Shown piece after piece: positions 50,895-59,899 of a stretch of DNA of 64,000 bases. This DNA is from Pseudomonas sp. GV071 (GTDB taxonomy: Bacteria > Pseudomonadota > Gammaproteobacteria > Pseudomonadales > Pseudomonadaceae). The translations under genes and the position numbers were made by a program. The stretch is from positions 682,001 to 746,000 of the forward strand of contig NZ_QAOJ01000001.1 of assembly GCF_003050835.1 (NCBI RefSeq), read 5' to 3'. Below the pieces are notes generated by a model, which saw only the letters and a program-made list of their open reading frames with translations, made no database searches and had not been told where the DNA came from. How positions within the stretch are numbered: position 1 is the stretch's first letter; each line of letters begins with the position of its first letter.

Positions 50895-51015
50895 GGTGTT
50901 ATCCCAATGTTGTGGTTTTTATAGGGCAGTGCGAGGAAAGGCTCCGCCGCGGGCCTGGATGCAACAGGCCGTTGGCGAAGCAGGGGTGACGCTTTTTTAT
51001 TGGATGGGTACGAAG

Positions 51016-51088
51016 AGCATCGCGGCTGAAGCCCCTCCCACATGGATCGCATCCCTATGTGGGAGGGGGTTCCGGTTAGCTGCGATGT
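51016..51088. repeat. REPIN hairpin
   Basis: AGCATCGCGGCTGAAGCCCC TCCCACA at 51016-51042 and TGTGGGAGGGG...TGCGATG at 51058-51088 are inverted copies with several mismatches in the distal part. It sits between the amidohydrolase stop (51095) and the TorF start region, so it may end the amidohydrolase transcript. Confidence 0.75.
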
Positions 51089-51094
51089 TTTGAT

Positions 51095-52840
51095 TTATTC
51101 AGCGTCCGGCGTGTACACCTGTTTGCCGGCGAAGTAGGTGTTCAGCACCTGGGTTTCACCGAGGCTTTTGGCATCGACGGTGAACACATCGCGGTCGACG
51201 ATGATGAAGTCGGCGGCCTTGCCGGCTTTCAGTGAGCCGATCTGTTTCTCCAGGCCGATGGTTCGCGCGGCGTTGATCGTGTAGGCGTAGAACATGGTGT
51301 CGCGGTCGATGCGCTCGTCGGCGTTGAGCACACCTTTCACGCCTTCGCGGCTGATGGCCTGGGCAATCGCCAGCCAGGGGCTGGGGCTGGACACCGGCCA
51401 GTCACTGGCACCAGCAATGGTCGCGCCTTGTTTCAGCAGCGAGTGCGCCGGGTACTGGTACTTGAAGGCGAAGGCGCTGACGTAGGGCTTGACCATGTCG
51501 ATGGTGTATTCATCACCGGCGGCCCACAGCAACTGCATGGCGGCGATCACGTTGAGCGGTTTGAAGCGGGCGAACTCTTTCGGGTTGACCAACTGCAAGT
51601 GGGTGATCGAGTGGGTGATGCCGCTGTTGCGGTCTTTGCGCGCCTGCTCGATGCCGTTCAGCGATTCACGCACCGCGCGGTCGCCGATGGCGTGGATATG
51701 CACCAGCCAGCCGCGGGCGTCGATGGCGCTGACCAGTTCACCGAAGTGTTGCGGGTCGATCAGCAGTTCGCCGCGTTTATTCGAGTTGTTGTAGGGGTCG
51801 ATCAGCGCCGCGCTTTGCGCCGGGTATTCGATCACGCCGTCGGCGAAAATCTTGATGCCCGGCAGGGTCAGGTTGGGGATGCCCTGGAACTGGTCGCGGA
51901 CCTTGGCCAATACGTCGAGATCGCTCGGCCGGCTTTTGCCGTTGGCCACCAGCAGCGCGGCGACGTGGGCGGTGAGTTCGCCTTTCTCGGAGAGGGCTTT
52001 GTACACCGGAATGATGCCGACGGATTTCTCGGTCGGGTGCATGGCGAACACGGCTTCACCCGGTGCGGCGTTGGCGGCGGGGTCCATCCAGGCGGTGATG
52101 CCCAAGCTGTTGTTGTACTTCACCGCCGCTTCGCCGGCTTTCAACAAGATGGCATCGCTGGGTGGCGGCAGCACCTTGGCGGCGCGGTCCCAGCCGGCGT
52201 CGACGAGGAAGCCATTGGGCTCACCGTTTTTCAGTTTGCCGATGGTGTCGGCTTCGGCGGCTGGCAGGTTTTTGATCAGCTTGGCGTCGATGCCGGCACG
52301 CTTGAGCATGGCGGCGTTGATCCAACCTGTGTGGTGGTCGCTGCCGATAAAGGCGATCGGGGTGTTGGCCCATTCACCCTGGTTGAAACGTTTGCCGAGG
52401 TCTTCGGCTTGCGCCCAGTACGCCGAGTTCATCCCGCCCACGGTGAGCACCTCGCCATACCCGGCGCTGCCATCGGCGCGCCAGCCTTGCAGGCGTTTCT
52501 CCAGGTCCGCGAGTGACACCACTTCATCAGCCATGTTCGCCGAGGCCATTTCCAGGCCGCCGAAGATGGCGTGGGAGTGGGCGTCGATCATGCCTGGCAG
52601 CAGCGCTTTGCCGCCAAGGTCGATGACCTGGGTGTTGGCATCGGCCAGGGCTTTGATCTCGGCATCGCTGCCGACTTGCAGCACCTTGCCGTTTTCCACC
52701 GCCAGGGCCTGGGCCTTGGGTTGGCTGCTTTCAGCGGTGAACACTTTGCCGTTGAACAACACCAGATCGGCGGCGGCCATCGATTCCATCGAGGAAAAAG
52801 CCACTGCCAGTGCCAACAGGTTCGGAATGAACCTTTTCAT
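51095..52840 (-). CDS. Exported amidohydrolase, YtcJ-like (metal-dependent)
   Basis: 581 residues with a Sec signal peptide (MKRFIPNLLALAVAFSSMES, cleavage near MAAA). Amidohydrolase-fold landmarks: ADLVLFNGKVFT, LLPGMIDAHSHAIFG with metal ligands H88 and H90, GSDHHTGWINAAMLKRAGI (about 174-192), VHIHAIGDRAVRESL (about 374-388) and ASDWPVSSPSPWLAIAQAIS near the C-terminus. YtcJ-like enzymes hydrolyse amide or ester bonds; substrates are mostly unknown. Divergent from a LysR gene that likely regulates it. The periplasmic location is unusual for some relatives but clear from the signal. Confidence 0.86.
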   Translation of the reverse strand: MKRFIPNLLALAVAFSSMESMAAADLVLFNGKVFTAESSQPKAQALAVENGKVLQVGSDAEIKALADANTQVIDLGGKALLPGMIDAHSHAIFGGLEMASANMADEVVSLADLEKRLQGWRADGSAGYGEVLTVGGMNSAYWAQAEDLGKRFNQGEWANTPIAFIGSDHHTGWINAAMLKRAGIDAKLIKNLPAAEADTIGKLKNGEPNGFLVDAGWDRAAKVLPPPSDAILLKAGEAAVKYNNSLGITAWMDPAANAAPGEAVFAMHPTEKSVGIIPVYKALSEKGELTAHVAALLVANGKSRPSDLDVLAKVRDQFQGIPNLTLPGIKIFADGVIEYPAQSAALIDPYNNSNKRGELLIDPQHFGELVSAIDARGWLVHIHAIGDRAVRESLNGIEQARKDRNSGITHSITHLQLVNPKEFARFKPLNVIAAMQLLWAAGDEYTIDMVKPYVSAFAFKYQYPAHSLLKQGATIAGASDWPVSSPSPWLAIAQAISREGVKGVLNADERIDRDTMFYAYTINAARTIGLEKQIGSLKAGKAADFIIVDRDVFTVDAKSLGETQVLNTYFAGKQVYTPDAE

Positions 52841-52945
52841 GGAAAACCCCTTGTATTTATTGGTCTGCTGGCGAGACTAGCGGCTGTGCTGGGCGGGCAG
52901 AACGCCTAAGCTTCGCAAAACTCTTTTGCCTGATTGGAAAAACCC
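52841..52945. promoter_or_regulatory. Divergent promoter region between the amidohydrolase and its LysR gene
   Basis: A 105-bp gap. The plus side carries TTGCCTGATTGGAAAAACCC just before the ATG at 52946, and the minus side AAGGGGTTTTCC before the amidohydrolase start. LysR boxes cannot be fixed by eye. Confidence 0.4.
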
Positions 52946-53872
52946 ATGGACAAACTCAGCGCCCTCGGCATGTTTGTAGCCACCGCCGAACACGGCAGTT
53001 TCAGCCGCGCGGCCGAGCAATTGGGCAAGACCCCCTCGGCACTGACCAAGGCGGTCAGCCACCTGGAGGCGGAGCTCGGTAGCCGTCTGTTCGAGCGCAG
53101 CACGCGGCGCACGGTGCTCACCGAGGCCGGGAGGCTGTACCTGGAAACGGCGCGTCAGGTGCTGCAGCGCCTGCATGAAGTGGGCGAGGAAATCGGCCAG
53201 CTGCAACACGGCCTGCACGGCAACCTGCGGATCACCGCGCCGCTGGCCTTTGGCCGGGCGTTTCTTGATGAGGTGTGCGCGGGGTTTCTGGTGCAGTACC
53301 CGCAGTTGACCTTGCACATCGATTTGAGCGACGCCTTTGTCGACCTGGTGGAAAGCGGCTACGACCTGGCTCTGCGCGAAGGCCCGAGCGACTTGCCCGG
53401 TTTGATTGCCCGGCGTGTCGGCCGCAACCGTATTTTTATCTGCGCCAGCCCGGCGTACCTGGCACGTAATCCCGAGCCGTTGACACCGTTCAACGTCAAC
53501 GCCCACCAATGGCTGGTGTATCAGCATTCGGCGCTGGACAAGTTTCTCTGGTACGTGGAGCGCGACGGCCAGCGCCTGACGTTGACGCACCCGCTGGTCG
53601 CGCGGCTACGCAGCGATAACTACGACCTGTTGCTGGCGGGAGCGGTGGCGGGCGCCGGGTTGTTGCATACGCCGGAATGGAGCGTTGGCCCGTACCTGGC
53701 CGATGGCCGTCTGGTGCGGGTGATGAGTGACTACGAGATCGACCCGGATGCCTTTGGCCCGCACATATTGGCGGTGTATCCGAGCCATCGCCGCGCTACT
53801 GGCAAGGTGCAGGCCTTTATTGATTTTCTGGCTGCATTCCTCGCCCAGCGCGGGCTGGATGGGGCGCTTTAG
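52946..53872 (+). CDS. LysR-family transcriptional regulator
   Basis: 308 residues from the ATG at 52946. DNA-binding domain about 1-60 (MDKLSALGMFVATAEHGSFS, then SRAAEQLGKTPSALTKAVSH), linker helix with VLQRLHEVGEEIGQLQ, effector domain from about 88 (GNLRITAPLAFGRAFLDEV) to the end, of the CrgA/DsdC-like small-molecule-binding type (DLALREGPSDLPGLIARRVG). Likely regulator of the divergent amidohydrolase. It overlaps the converging TonB-receptor gene by 4 bases. Confidence 0.89.
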   Translation: MDKLSALGMFVATAEHGSFSRAAEQLGKTPSALTKAVSHLEAELGSRLFERSTRRTVLTEAGRLYLETARQVLQRLHEVGEEIGQLQHGLHGNLRITAPLAFGRAFLDEVCAGFLVQYPQLTLHIDLSDAFVDLVESGYDLALREGPSDLPGLIARRVGRNRIFICASPAYLARNPEPLTPFNVNAHQWLVYQHSALDKFLWYVERDGQRLTLTHPLVARLRSDNYDLLLAGAVAGAGLLHTPEWSVGPYLADGRLVRVMSDYEIDPDAFGPHILAVYPSHRRATGKVQAFIDFLAAFLAQRGLDGAL

Positions 53873-56376
53873 AAGAAGCGAGTGACGCTGACTTTGGCGT
53901 TGCGGCCCTGGCTGCGTACGCCATCACCGCTGAGCTGGGGGATGTAGTCGCGGTTGAACAGGTTGTCGACGGTCAGGTTCACTTCGGTGCCTTTCAGGCC
54001 GCGCTGAGTCGGCTTCCAGCTGGCGAACACACCGAACACCGCGTAGCTGTCGTTCTGCGCTTCGTTGTACGGGTAGTCGCTGGCCCAATCATCGCCGGGC
54101 ACACGGTCGGTCTTGCGCACGTACTCGGCTTGCACGCCGGCTTGCATATCCAGCGGGAGAATCTTCGCGCCGAGGGTGCCTTCCCATTTTGGCGAGGGGA
54201 TATCACGCGCCCACACATCCGGGCCCCACGGGTTGAGGTAAGCGCCGTCGTGTTTGCCGGTCATCCACGAATAGGACAGCGAGCCGAACACCCACTTCGA
54301 GTCATAGAAACTTTCCACTTCAAAGCCCTTGATCACCGAGCCGTTGATGTTGCGGTAGATCGGGCGGTTGCCGGCCGGGCAGCTGTTGCTGATGGTGCCG
54401 CCGGTGTTGGACTGGTTTTCGCAATCGATGCCGAGGTTCTTGAAAATCTCGTCTTTGATCTCGTTGCGGAAGAACGTGGTGCGCACCTGCAGGTTGTCGT
54501 CGCGGGCGATGTCGAAGGACATCACCGTACCGGCCCGCAGGGCGGTGATGCGCTCGGGGTCGAGGTCGCGGCTGGTGCGGTTGCGGGTGCTGGCGGCGCT
54601 CTGCACTTCGTACTGTTCGTCGATCACCGGTGCGCGCCAGGTTTTGCTGTAGTCGGCGAAGAAACCCAGTTGCGGCAGCGCGGCCCAGAACAGCGACAGG
54701 CGTGGCGACCAGCCGCTGTAAGTCTGGCTGCTGTAGTCATGTACGCCGGGGGCGTTGTACAGCGGCGCCATGTTCCTTTTGCCGTCGTTGCGCACTTCAT
54801 CAAAACGCATGGATGGGGTGATGGTCAGGTCGCCAATGGTCATCGCGTCTTTGATGTAATAGCCCTGGCTGTCGACCTTGCCGCGCGGCATAAAGCCTGG
54901 CTGGTAGTAGCCGTAGTTGTACTGGGGCCGGTTGTAGGTGCTGCCGGGCATGTACATCAGGGTGTCGCGCTTGTGTTTGCGCAGTTGGCTGCCGACGGTG
55001 ACAGCGTGGGCCAGCGGGCCGGTGTCGAACAGGCTGGTGTTGCGCAGTTCGACCACGTCGTCGCGGTAGGAGGTGTCCATCTTCTTGCCGCCGGTGGCCG
55101 GCTGGTAGAAGGCACCGTCGCCACGCTCATCGGTCTGGTCGGTTTTCGAGTGCGAGTAGCTCAGCGACATATCCACCAGCGGGTTGTCCAGTGGCTGGTA
55201 CTCGTACTTGGCCGACCAGGTGGTGTCGACCGTGGTGCGGTCAGCGAGCAAGCGGCGCAGAGCGCCTTCGTAACCGTACTGGCGAATGCTGCTGGCAGTT
55301 GGCGGCGTCGGGTAGCTGTTGGAGGAAAACGGCGTCATCCGCTCGCTGTTGGAACGGGTATAGGACAGCCCCAGGCTGTGCTCGTCATTGGGGTGGAAGT
55401 TCAGCTTGAACAGCTCGGCATCCAGGTCCTGCGCGGTATTGGGCAGGCGCTTGGGGTTGATCGGGTAGCTGTTGTTCGGGTCCGGGCGCTGCTCGGCGAG
55501 CTTGAGGTCACCGCCGTCGCGCTTGGTGTAGTAGTGCAAGACGTCGAGCATGCCGTTGTCGGTGCGGGCATAACCAGCGCCGGTGTAGATCTGCTGATGG
55601 TCATTGCTGCTGTAGCCGTATTTGAGCATGGCGCCGGAGTTACGGCCCGGTTCCAGCAGGTCGGGGGCGTCTTTGGTGGTCATGTTCACCGTACCGCCAA
55701 AACCACCGTTACCGGTGAACGGCGAGTGCGGGCCTTTTTCTACTTCGATGCTTTTGATCAGCTCGGGCTCGATGAAGATGGTGCCTTGCTGGTAGCGCTC
55801 GAAGCCGGATTTCGGCGCGCCGTTTAGGGTCAGTGGCACGTCTTCGGCATCGCCCATACCCCAGATATTGATGGTCTGGCCGCCAGGTTTGGGCGAGCCG
55901 CCAGCGGTGACGCCGGGCAGGGTCGAGAGCAGCTGCGCAATGTTGTTGGGCTGCCGACGGTCGATGTCTTTCTGGGTCAGAGTCGAGCGGCCAACGCTGC
56001 TGGAATCCACCTGCGCACCATCACCAACGATGCTCAGCGCGCTGAGGTGAATGCCTTCTTCGTTGCTGGACACTTCGCTGGCGCGCACCACAAAGGTGTT
56101 GTCGACTTTCACCAGGGTGAAGGCGCTGCCACGCAGCAGTTGGCGGATCGCGTCTTCCGCGTTGAACTGGCCGCTGAGGGCCGGCGCTTGCACATTGCGC
56201 AGCAGGGTTTCGTCGAACAGCAGCTGCACCTGGGTTTGCTGCGCCACCTGGCTGAGCGAAGTGGCCAGCGGCTGGGCCGGCAGGTTCAGGCTGAAACTCT
56301 GCGCCTGGGCCTGCAGGCTGAATGCCAGGCACAGGGCGACAAATGATGGCTGGGTGTAACGGCTGACGCGAAACAT
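53869..56376 (-). CDS. TonB-dependent receptor with STN domain (FecA/haem-type signalling receptor)
   Basis: 835 residues from the ATG at 56376, which has GGGGGAA upstream; an earlier in-frame ATG at 56451 adds a non-signal stretch. Signal peptide (about 1-25), STN domain (about 26-105, FSLNLPAQPLATSLSQVAQQ), plug with LLSTLPGVTAGGSPKPGGQT and IKSIEVEKGPHSPFTGNGGF, and a barrel with WRAPVIDEQYE and a C-terminal VSVTRFF. The STN domain partners the FecR at 56491 and the sigma factor at 57444, and a candidate Fur box lies upstream of the sigma gene, so iron or haem uptake is likely. The barrel resembles haem/haemophore receptors, but no hasA-like gene is nearby. Confidence 0.88.
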   Translation of the reverse strand: MFRVSRYTQPSFVALCLAFSLQAQAQSFSLNLPAQPLATSLSQVAQQTQVQLLFDETLLRNVQAPALSGQFNAEDAIRQLLRGSAFTLVKVDNTFVVRASEVSSNEEGIHLSALSIVGDGAQVDSSSVGRSTLTQKDIDRRQPNNIAQLLSTLPGVTAGGSPKPGGQTINIWGMGDAEDVPLTLNGAPKSGFERYQQGTIFIEPELIKSIEVEKGPHSPFTGNGGFGGTVNMTTKDAPDLLEPGRNSGAMLKYGYSSNDHQQIYTGAGYARTDNGMLDVLHYYTKRDGGDLKLAEQRPDPNNSYPINPKRLPNTAQDLDAELFKLNFHPNDEHSLGLSYTRSNSERMTPFSSNSYPTPPTASSIRQYGYEGALRRLLADRTTVDTTWSAKYEYQPLDNPLVDMSLSYSHSKTDQTDERGDGAFYQPATGGKKMDTSYRDDVVELRNTSLFDTGPLAHAVTVGSQLRKHKRDTLMYMPGSTYNRPQYNYGYYQPGFMPRGKVDSQGYYIKDAMTIGDLTITPSMRFDEVRNDGKRNMAPLYNAPGVHDYSSQTYSGWSPRLSLFWAALPQLGFFADYSKTWRAPVIDEQYEVQSAASTRNRTSRDLDPERITALRAGTVMSFDIARDDNLQVRTTFFRNEIKDEIFKNLGIDCENQSNTGGTISNSCPAGNRPIYRNINGSVIKGFEVESFYDSKWVFGSLSYSWMTGKHDGAYLNPWGPDVWARDIPSPKWEGTLGAKILPLDMQAGVQAEYVRKTDRVPGDDWASDYPYNEAQNDSYAVFGVFASWKPTQRGLKGTEVNLTVDNLFNRDYIPQLSGDGVRSQGRNAKVSVTRFF

Positions 56377-56490
56377 GGATTCCCCCACTGTGGCCAAAAG
56401 GGCCATAAAAAGGTCTGCACGGACGATGCAGACAGGAGGAAGACGCGGCACGAAACAAAACCCTCATATGCGAATAGCAAATATTCGCAT

Positions 56491-57447
56491 CTATTTTTTG
56501 CGTGGCTGAATCTTGGCGCGTCCATCGCCCAGAATCACGGTTTTCACGGGTAGCAGAGCGGGCAGGGCGCGCAGCAGGGCGTCCGGGTCGTTGACGTCGA
56601 GGCTGCCGGAGACCTTGTAATTGGCCAGCGCCGGATCGGTGAGCTGCACCGGCTGGTTGCGGTACAGCGCCAGTTCATCCACCAGGCTGGCCAGGTCACG
56701 GTTGCGGAAGTTCAGGTGGCCGCTGCGCCAATCGGCAATCTGGCTGGCCTCAAGGGTGCTTTGCTGTAACTGCCCGCTGCGGTAGTCGTAGCTCGCGCGT
56801 TGTTGGGCGGTGAGCAGGGTCGGTTGGCTGTCGGGGGTGGGGATCAGCGCCACTTGCCCGTGGGCGACGGTGACCACCAGCTGGCGTTGACCGCGGCGCA
56901 CATCGAAACCGGTGCCCACGACGCGCACCTGGGCCTCGCCGGAATGCACCCACAGCGGCCGTTCTTTGTCCGGCGCCACCTCGATATACAGCTGGCCCTG
57001 GAGCAAATGGATGTCGCGGCGGTGTGCGCTGAAGTCGATGCTCAGGCGGGTGTTGGCATTCACAAACAGGGTGCTGCCATCGGGCAAGCGCATTTGCCGC
57101 GAGCCCTGGCTTTGCGCGGCGACCTGGTGTTTGTACAGATTCAGTGGCGCGCCGAGGTTCATCGTCAACAGGGCGCAGAGCACGGCAGCGGCAACGGCAA
57201 TGGCCGGACGCCAGACACGGCGACGGCGCAGGCTTACTACGTTGTTAGCGGGTTGACGTGCCGGGCGCAGCGCCCCGAGTTCACCCCACAACGCTTCGAA
57301 TTCAGCGTAGGCCCGGGCATGCACGGGCTCGGCCAGCCAGGCGGCGAAAGCTTGCGGGTCGGCGTTGTTGCCACGGTTACGGCTGAACCACGCGGCGGCC
57401 TGGGCATCGACGCTGTCGTCGAATGGCGTTTCTACGGGCGCGTTCAT
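56491..57447 (-). CDS. FecR-family anti-sigma/sigma regulator
   Basis: 318 residues. An N-terminal sigma-binding domain (about 1-80, AAAWFSRNRGNNADPQAFAA, EFEALWGELGALR), one membrane helix (about 83-100, AIAVAAAVLCALLTMNLGAP), then a periplasmic FecR domain with RQMRLPDGSTLFVNANTRLS, LLQGQLYIEVAPDKERPLWV and VVGTGFDVRRGQRQLVVTVA, and a C-terminal STN-like region (LASLVDELALYRNQPVQLTD). It overlaps the sigma-factor stop by 4 bases. It couples receptor occupancy to sigma activity. Confidence 0.89.
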   Translation of the reverse strand: MNAPVETPFDDSVDAQAAAWFSRNRGNNADPQAFAAWLAEPVHARAYAEFEALWGELGALRPARQPANNVVSLRRRRVWRPAIAVAAAVLCALLTMNLGAPLNLYKHQVAAQSQGSRQMRLPDGSTLFVNANTRLSIDFSAHRRDIHLLQGQLYIEVAPDKERPLWVHSGEAQVRVVGTGFDVRRGQRQLVVTVAHGQVALIPTPDSQPTLLTAQQRASYDYRSGQLQQSTLEASQIADWRSGHLNFRNRDLASLVDELALYRNQPVQLTDPALANYKVSGSLDVNDPDALLRALPALLPVKTVILGDGRAKIQPRKK

Positions 57448-57995
57448 TGCCCTGGCTCCTTGCCGTGATCCTGCTCCAGCCGGCGCTTGCAGTGCAGCAG
57501 GGCGAAGGCGATGTGTTTTTCCACCATGCTCACGGAAATTCCCATGCGGTCGGCGATCTGCGCCTGACTCAGGCCGTCAAAGCGGTGCAGCATAAGGGCT
57601 TCGCGGCGGCGCGGCGAGAGTTCGTCGAGCACATCGCTCAAGCGCTCCAGGTGTTGTTGCTGCTGCGCGCGGGCCAGCGGCTCGTTGCTCTGGGTGATGG
57701 TCACATGCGCCTCGACTTCGCCGGGTTCGCCCAGCTGCTCAGCAAATACGCCTTGCCGCACCTTCTGCCGGCGCCAGTGGTCACGCAGCAGGTTGCGCGC
57801 CATCTGGAACAGAAAGGCCCTCGGCTGCTCGACGCTGGCCTGGTCGCGGTAACCCAGCCATTGGGTGAACACGTCCTGGGTCATGTCCGCCGCATCGCTG
57901 GCGTTATCCGTGCGCTTGCGCAGGTAATGCAGGATGTCCGCATAGAAGCCACGATAGGTCTGGGCTTCATTGGGATCGGGTTTGGGGCCGGACAT
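57444..57995 (-). CDS. ECF sigma factor, FecI-like
   Basis: 183 residues from the ATG at 57995, with AAGGAAC upstream; five more codons are possible from 58010. Region 2 (about 15-75, YADILHYLRKRTDNASDAAD, MTQDVFTQWLGYR) and region 4 (about 118-170, LSPRRREALMLHRFDGLSQA, IADRMGISVSMVEKHIAFAL) are clear. First gene of the iron-type signalling set 57995-53869. A candidate Fur box lies about 50 bases upstream, so it is probably derepressed in low iron. Confidence 0.9.
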   Translation of the reverse strand: MSGPKPDPNEAQTYRGFYADILHYLRKRTDNASDAADMTQDVFTQWLGYRDQASVEQPRAFLFQMARNLLRDHWRRQKVRQGVFAEQLGEPGEVEAHVTITQSNEPLARAQQQQHLERLSDVLDELSPRRREALMLHRFDGLSQAQIADRMGISVSMVEKHIAFALLHCKRRLEQDHGKEPGQ

Positions 57996-58042
57996 GACGT
58001 TCCTTTTCACACACTACGGAGCAGGGCGGCGGCGATCTTATC

Positions 58043-58062
58043 GAGAATGGTTAGCATTTGTC
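58043..58062. promoter_or_regulatory. Candidate Fur box upstream of the FecI-like gene
   Basis: GAGAATGGTTAGCATTTGTC at 58043-58062 matches the Fur consensus GATAATGATAATCATTATC at most positions when one extra base is allowed in the middle. It lies between the sigma-factor start (57995) and aceK, in the expected promoter position of the sigma gene. Confidence 0.5.
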
Positions 58063-58171
58063 GCCTAGGAAATGCATTTACCGGAAATTCTCTGCACCGC
58101 TTTCTCTTGTCGTCTCATCTGGCTAAGCTCGGCGTTCTTCGCCGCACACTTCCAACTGCCGAGAGTTTCCT

Positions 58172-59893
58172 ATGCCCCAGCAATGGCCCGCCGCCGATAT
58201 CGCCCGGTTGATCCTCGACGGCTTCGACGACTATCGCGAGCATTTCAAACAGATCACCGATGGCGCCCGTGCCCGCTTCGAGCAGGCGCTCTGGCAGGAA
58301 ACCCAGCAGGCCTCGGCCGCGCGCATCAACCTGTATGAAGAGAAAGTCAGCGAAGTGGGCGAGCGCCTGCACGAGAAGCTCAAAGACGAAGTGCTGCTCG
58401 ACGTGCACCTGTGGCCGCTAGTGAAAAGCGCCTACATCAACCTGATCGACAGCCGCTTCGACGATGAACTGGCAGAAACCTGGTTCAACTCGATCTTCTG
58501 CGGCCTGTTCAGCCACGACCTGATCAGCGATGGCTGCATGTTTATCCACACCACCCGGCCATCGTTGCGCAGCCACGAGCGTGGCGCGCAAACCCGCACC
58601 TACATGCCGCAGGTAAACCTGACCGGCATGCTTGAGCAGATCTTTACTGACTACCAATTCAGCGTGCCCTACGAAAACCTCAACCGCGACCTGGCGCGGT
58701 TGGAAGGCCAGTTGCGCGCCAACCTGCCGGACTGGGTGTGCAAAGACCCGGAGCTGTGCATCGAGCTGTTTTCTTCGGTGCTGTACCGCAACAAAGGCGC
58801 CTACCTGGTGGGCCGCATCTACACCCGCGACGAACAATGGCCGCTGGTGATTCCGCTGCTGCACCGCGAAGAGCGCGGCATTCAGGTGGATGCGCTGATA
58901 ACCGATGAAGCCGAAGTATCGATCATCTTCTCCTTCACCCGTTCGTACTTCATGGTCGATGTGGCGATTCCGGCGGAGTTCGTCGGCTTCCTCAAGCGCA
59001 TTCTGCCGGGCAAGCACATTGCCGAGCTGTACACCTCGATCGGCTTCTACAAGCACGGCAAGTCCGAGTTCTACCGCTCGCTGATCAACCACCTGGCCAA
59101 CACCGATGACCGCTTTATCATGGCCCCCGGTGTGCGCGGCATGGTCATGAGCGTGTTCACCCTGCCGGGCTTCAACACTGTGTTCAAGATCATCAAGGAC
59201 AAGTTCTCGCCGTCGAAAAACGTCGACCGTGCGACGGTGATCGAGAAGTACCGGATGGTGAAAAGTGTCGACCGGGTAGGGCGCATGGCCGATACCCAGG
59301 AGTTCGCCGACTTCCGTTTCCCCAAAGCCAAGTTCGACCCCGAGTGCCTGGCCGAACTGCTGTTGGTGGCGCCGTCCACCGTCGAGCTGGAAGGCGACAC
59401 CGTGCTGGTGCGCCACTGCTGGACCGAGCGGCGGATGACGCCGTTGAACATCTACCTCGAACACGCCAACGAAGCCCAGGTGCTGGAAGCGCTGGAAGAC
59501 TACGGCCTGGCCATCAAGCAACTGGCGGCGGCGAACATTTTTCCGGGCGACATGCTGCTGAAAAACTTCGGCGTCACCCGTCACGGCCGTGTGGTGTTTT
59601 ACGACTACGACGAAATCTGCGCGCTGACCGAAGCCAACTTCCGGGTGATTCCGCCGGCGCGTTATGAAGAGGACGAGATGTCCTCGGAACCCTGGTATTC
59701 GATTGGTCCGCTGGACGTGTTCCCCGAGGAATTCCCGCCGTTCCTGTTTGCCGACATGGGCCAGCGCAAGCTGTTCAGCGAGCTGCATGGCGACCTCTAT
59801 CAGGCCGACTACTGGAAAAGCCTGCAAGACGCGATTCGCGCCGGCAAGGTGATCGATGTGTTCCCGTACCGGCGCAAAGAGCAGCTGAACTGA
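58172..59893 (+). CDS. aceK: Isocitrate dehydrogenase kinase/phosphatase
   Basis: 573 residues, normal for AceK. The cytoplasmic enzyme phosphorylates and dephosphorylates isocitrate dehydrogenase and so controls flux into the glyoxylate shunt. Recognisable parts: an N-terminal regulatory half (about 1-300), the ATP-binding loop [17 protein letters not shown] (about 319-335), the kinase-like [19 protein letters not shown] (about 463-482) with the conserved DYDE, and the [20 protein letters not shown] region near the C-terminus. A lone gene here; the AraC gene starts 6 bases after its stop. Confidence 0.95.
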   Translation: MPQQWPAADIARLILDGFDDYREHFKQITDGARARFEQALWQETQQASAARINLYEEKVSEVGERLHEKLKDEVLLDVHLWPLVKSAYINLIDSRFDDELAETWFNSIFCGLFSHDLISDGCMFIHTTRPSLRSHERGAQTRTYMPQVNLTGMLEQIFTDYQFSVPYENLNRDLARLEGQLRANLPDWVCKDPELCIELFSSVLYRNKGAYLVGRIYTRDEQWPLVIPLLHREERGIQVDALITDEAEVSIIFSFTRSYFMVDVAIPAEFVGFLKRILPGKHIAELYTSIGFYKHGKSEFYRSLINHLANTDDRFIMAPGVRGMVMSVFTLPGFNTVFKIIKDKFSPSKNVDRATVIEKYRMVKSVDRVGRMADTQEFADFRFPKAKFDPECLAELLLVAPSTVELEGDTVLVRHCWTERRMTPLNIYLEHANEAQVLEALEDYGLAIKQLAAANIFPGDMLLKNFGVTRHGRVVFYDYDEICALTEANFRVIPPARYEEDEMSSEPWYSIGPLDVFPEEFPPFLFADMGQRKLFSELHGDLYQADYWKSLQDAIRAGKVIDVFPYRRKEQLN

Positions 59894-59899
59894 CTGTCC

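Noticed and set aside
54130..55827. A 565-residue plus-strand open frame
   Set aside because: It is antisense to the TonB receptor with clear STN and plug motifs; high-GC shadow frame.
53869..57995. Calling the set hasI-hasS-hasR
   Set aside because: The receptor barrel has haem-type features but no hasA-like haemophore gene is adjacent, so only the FecI/FecR/receptor class is claimed.
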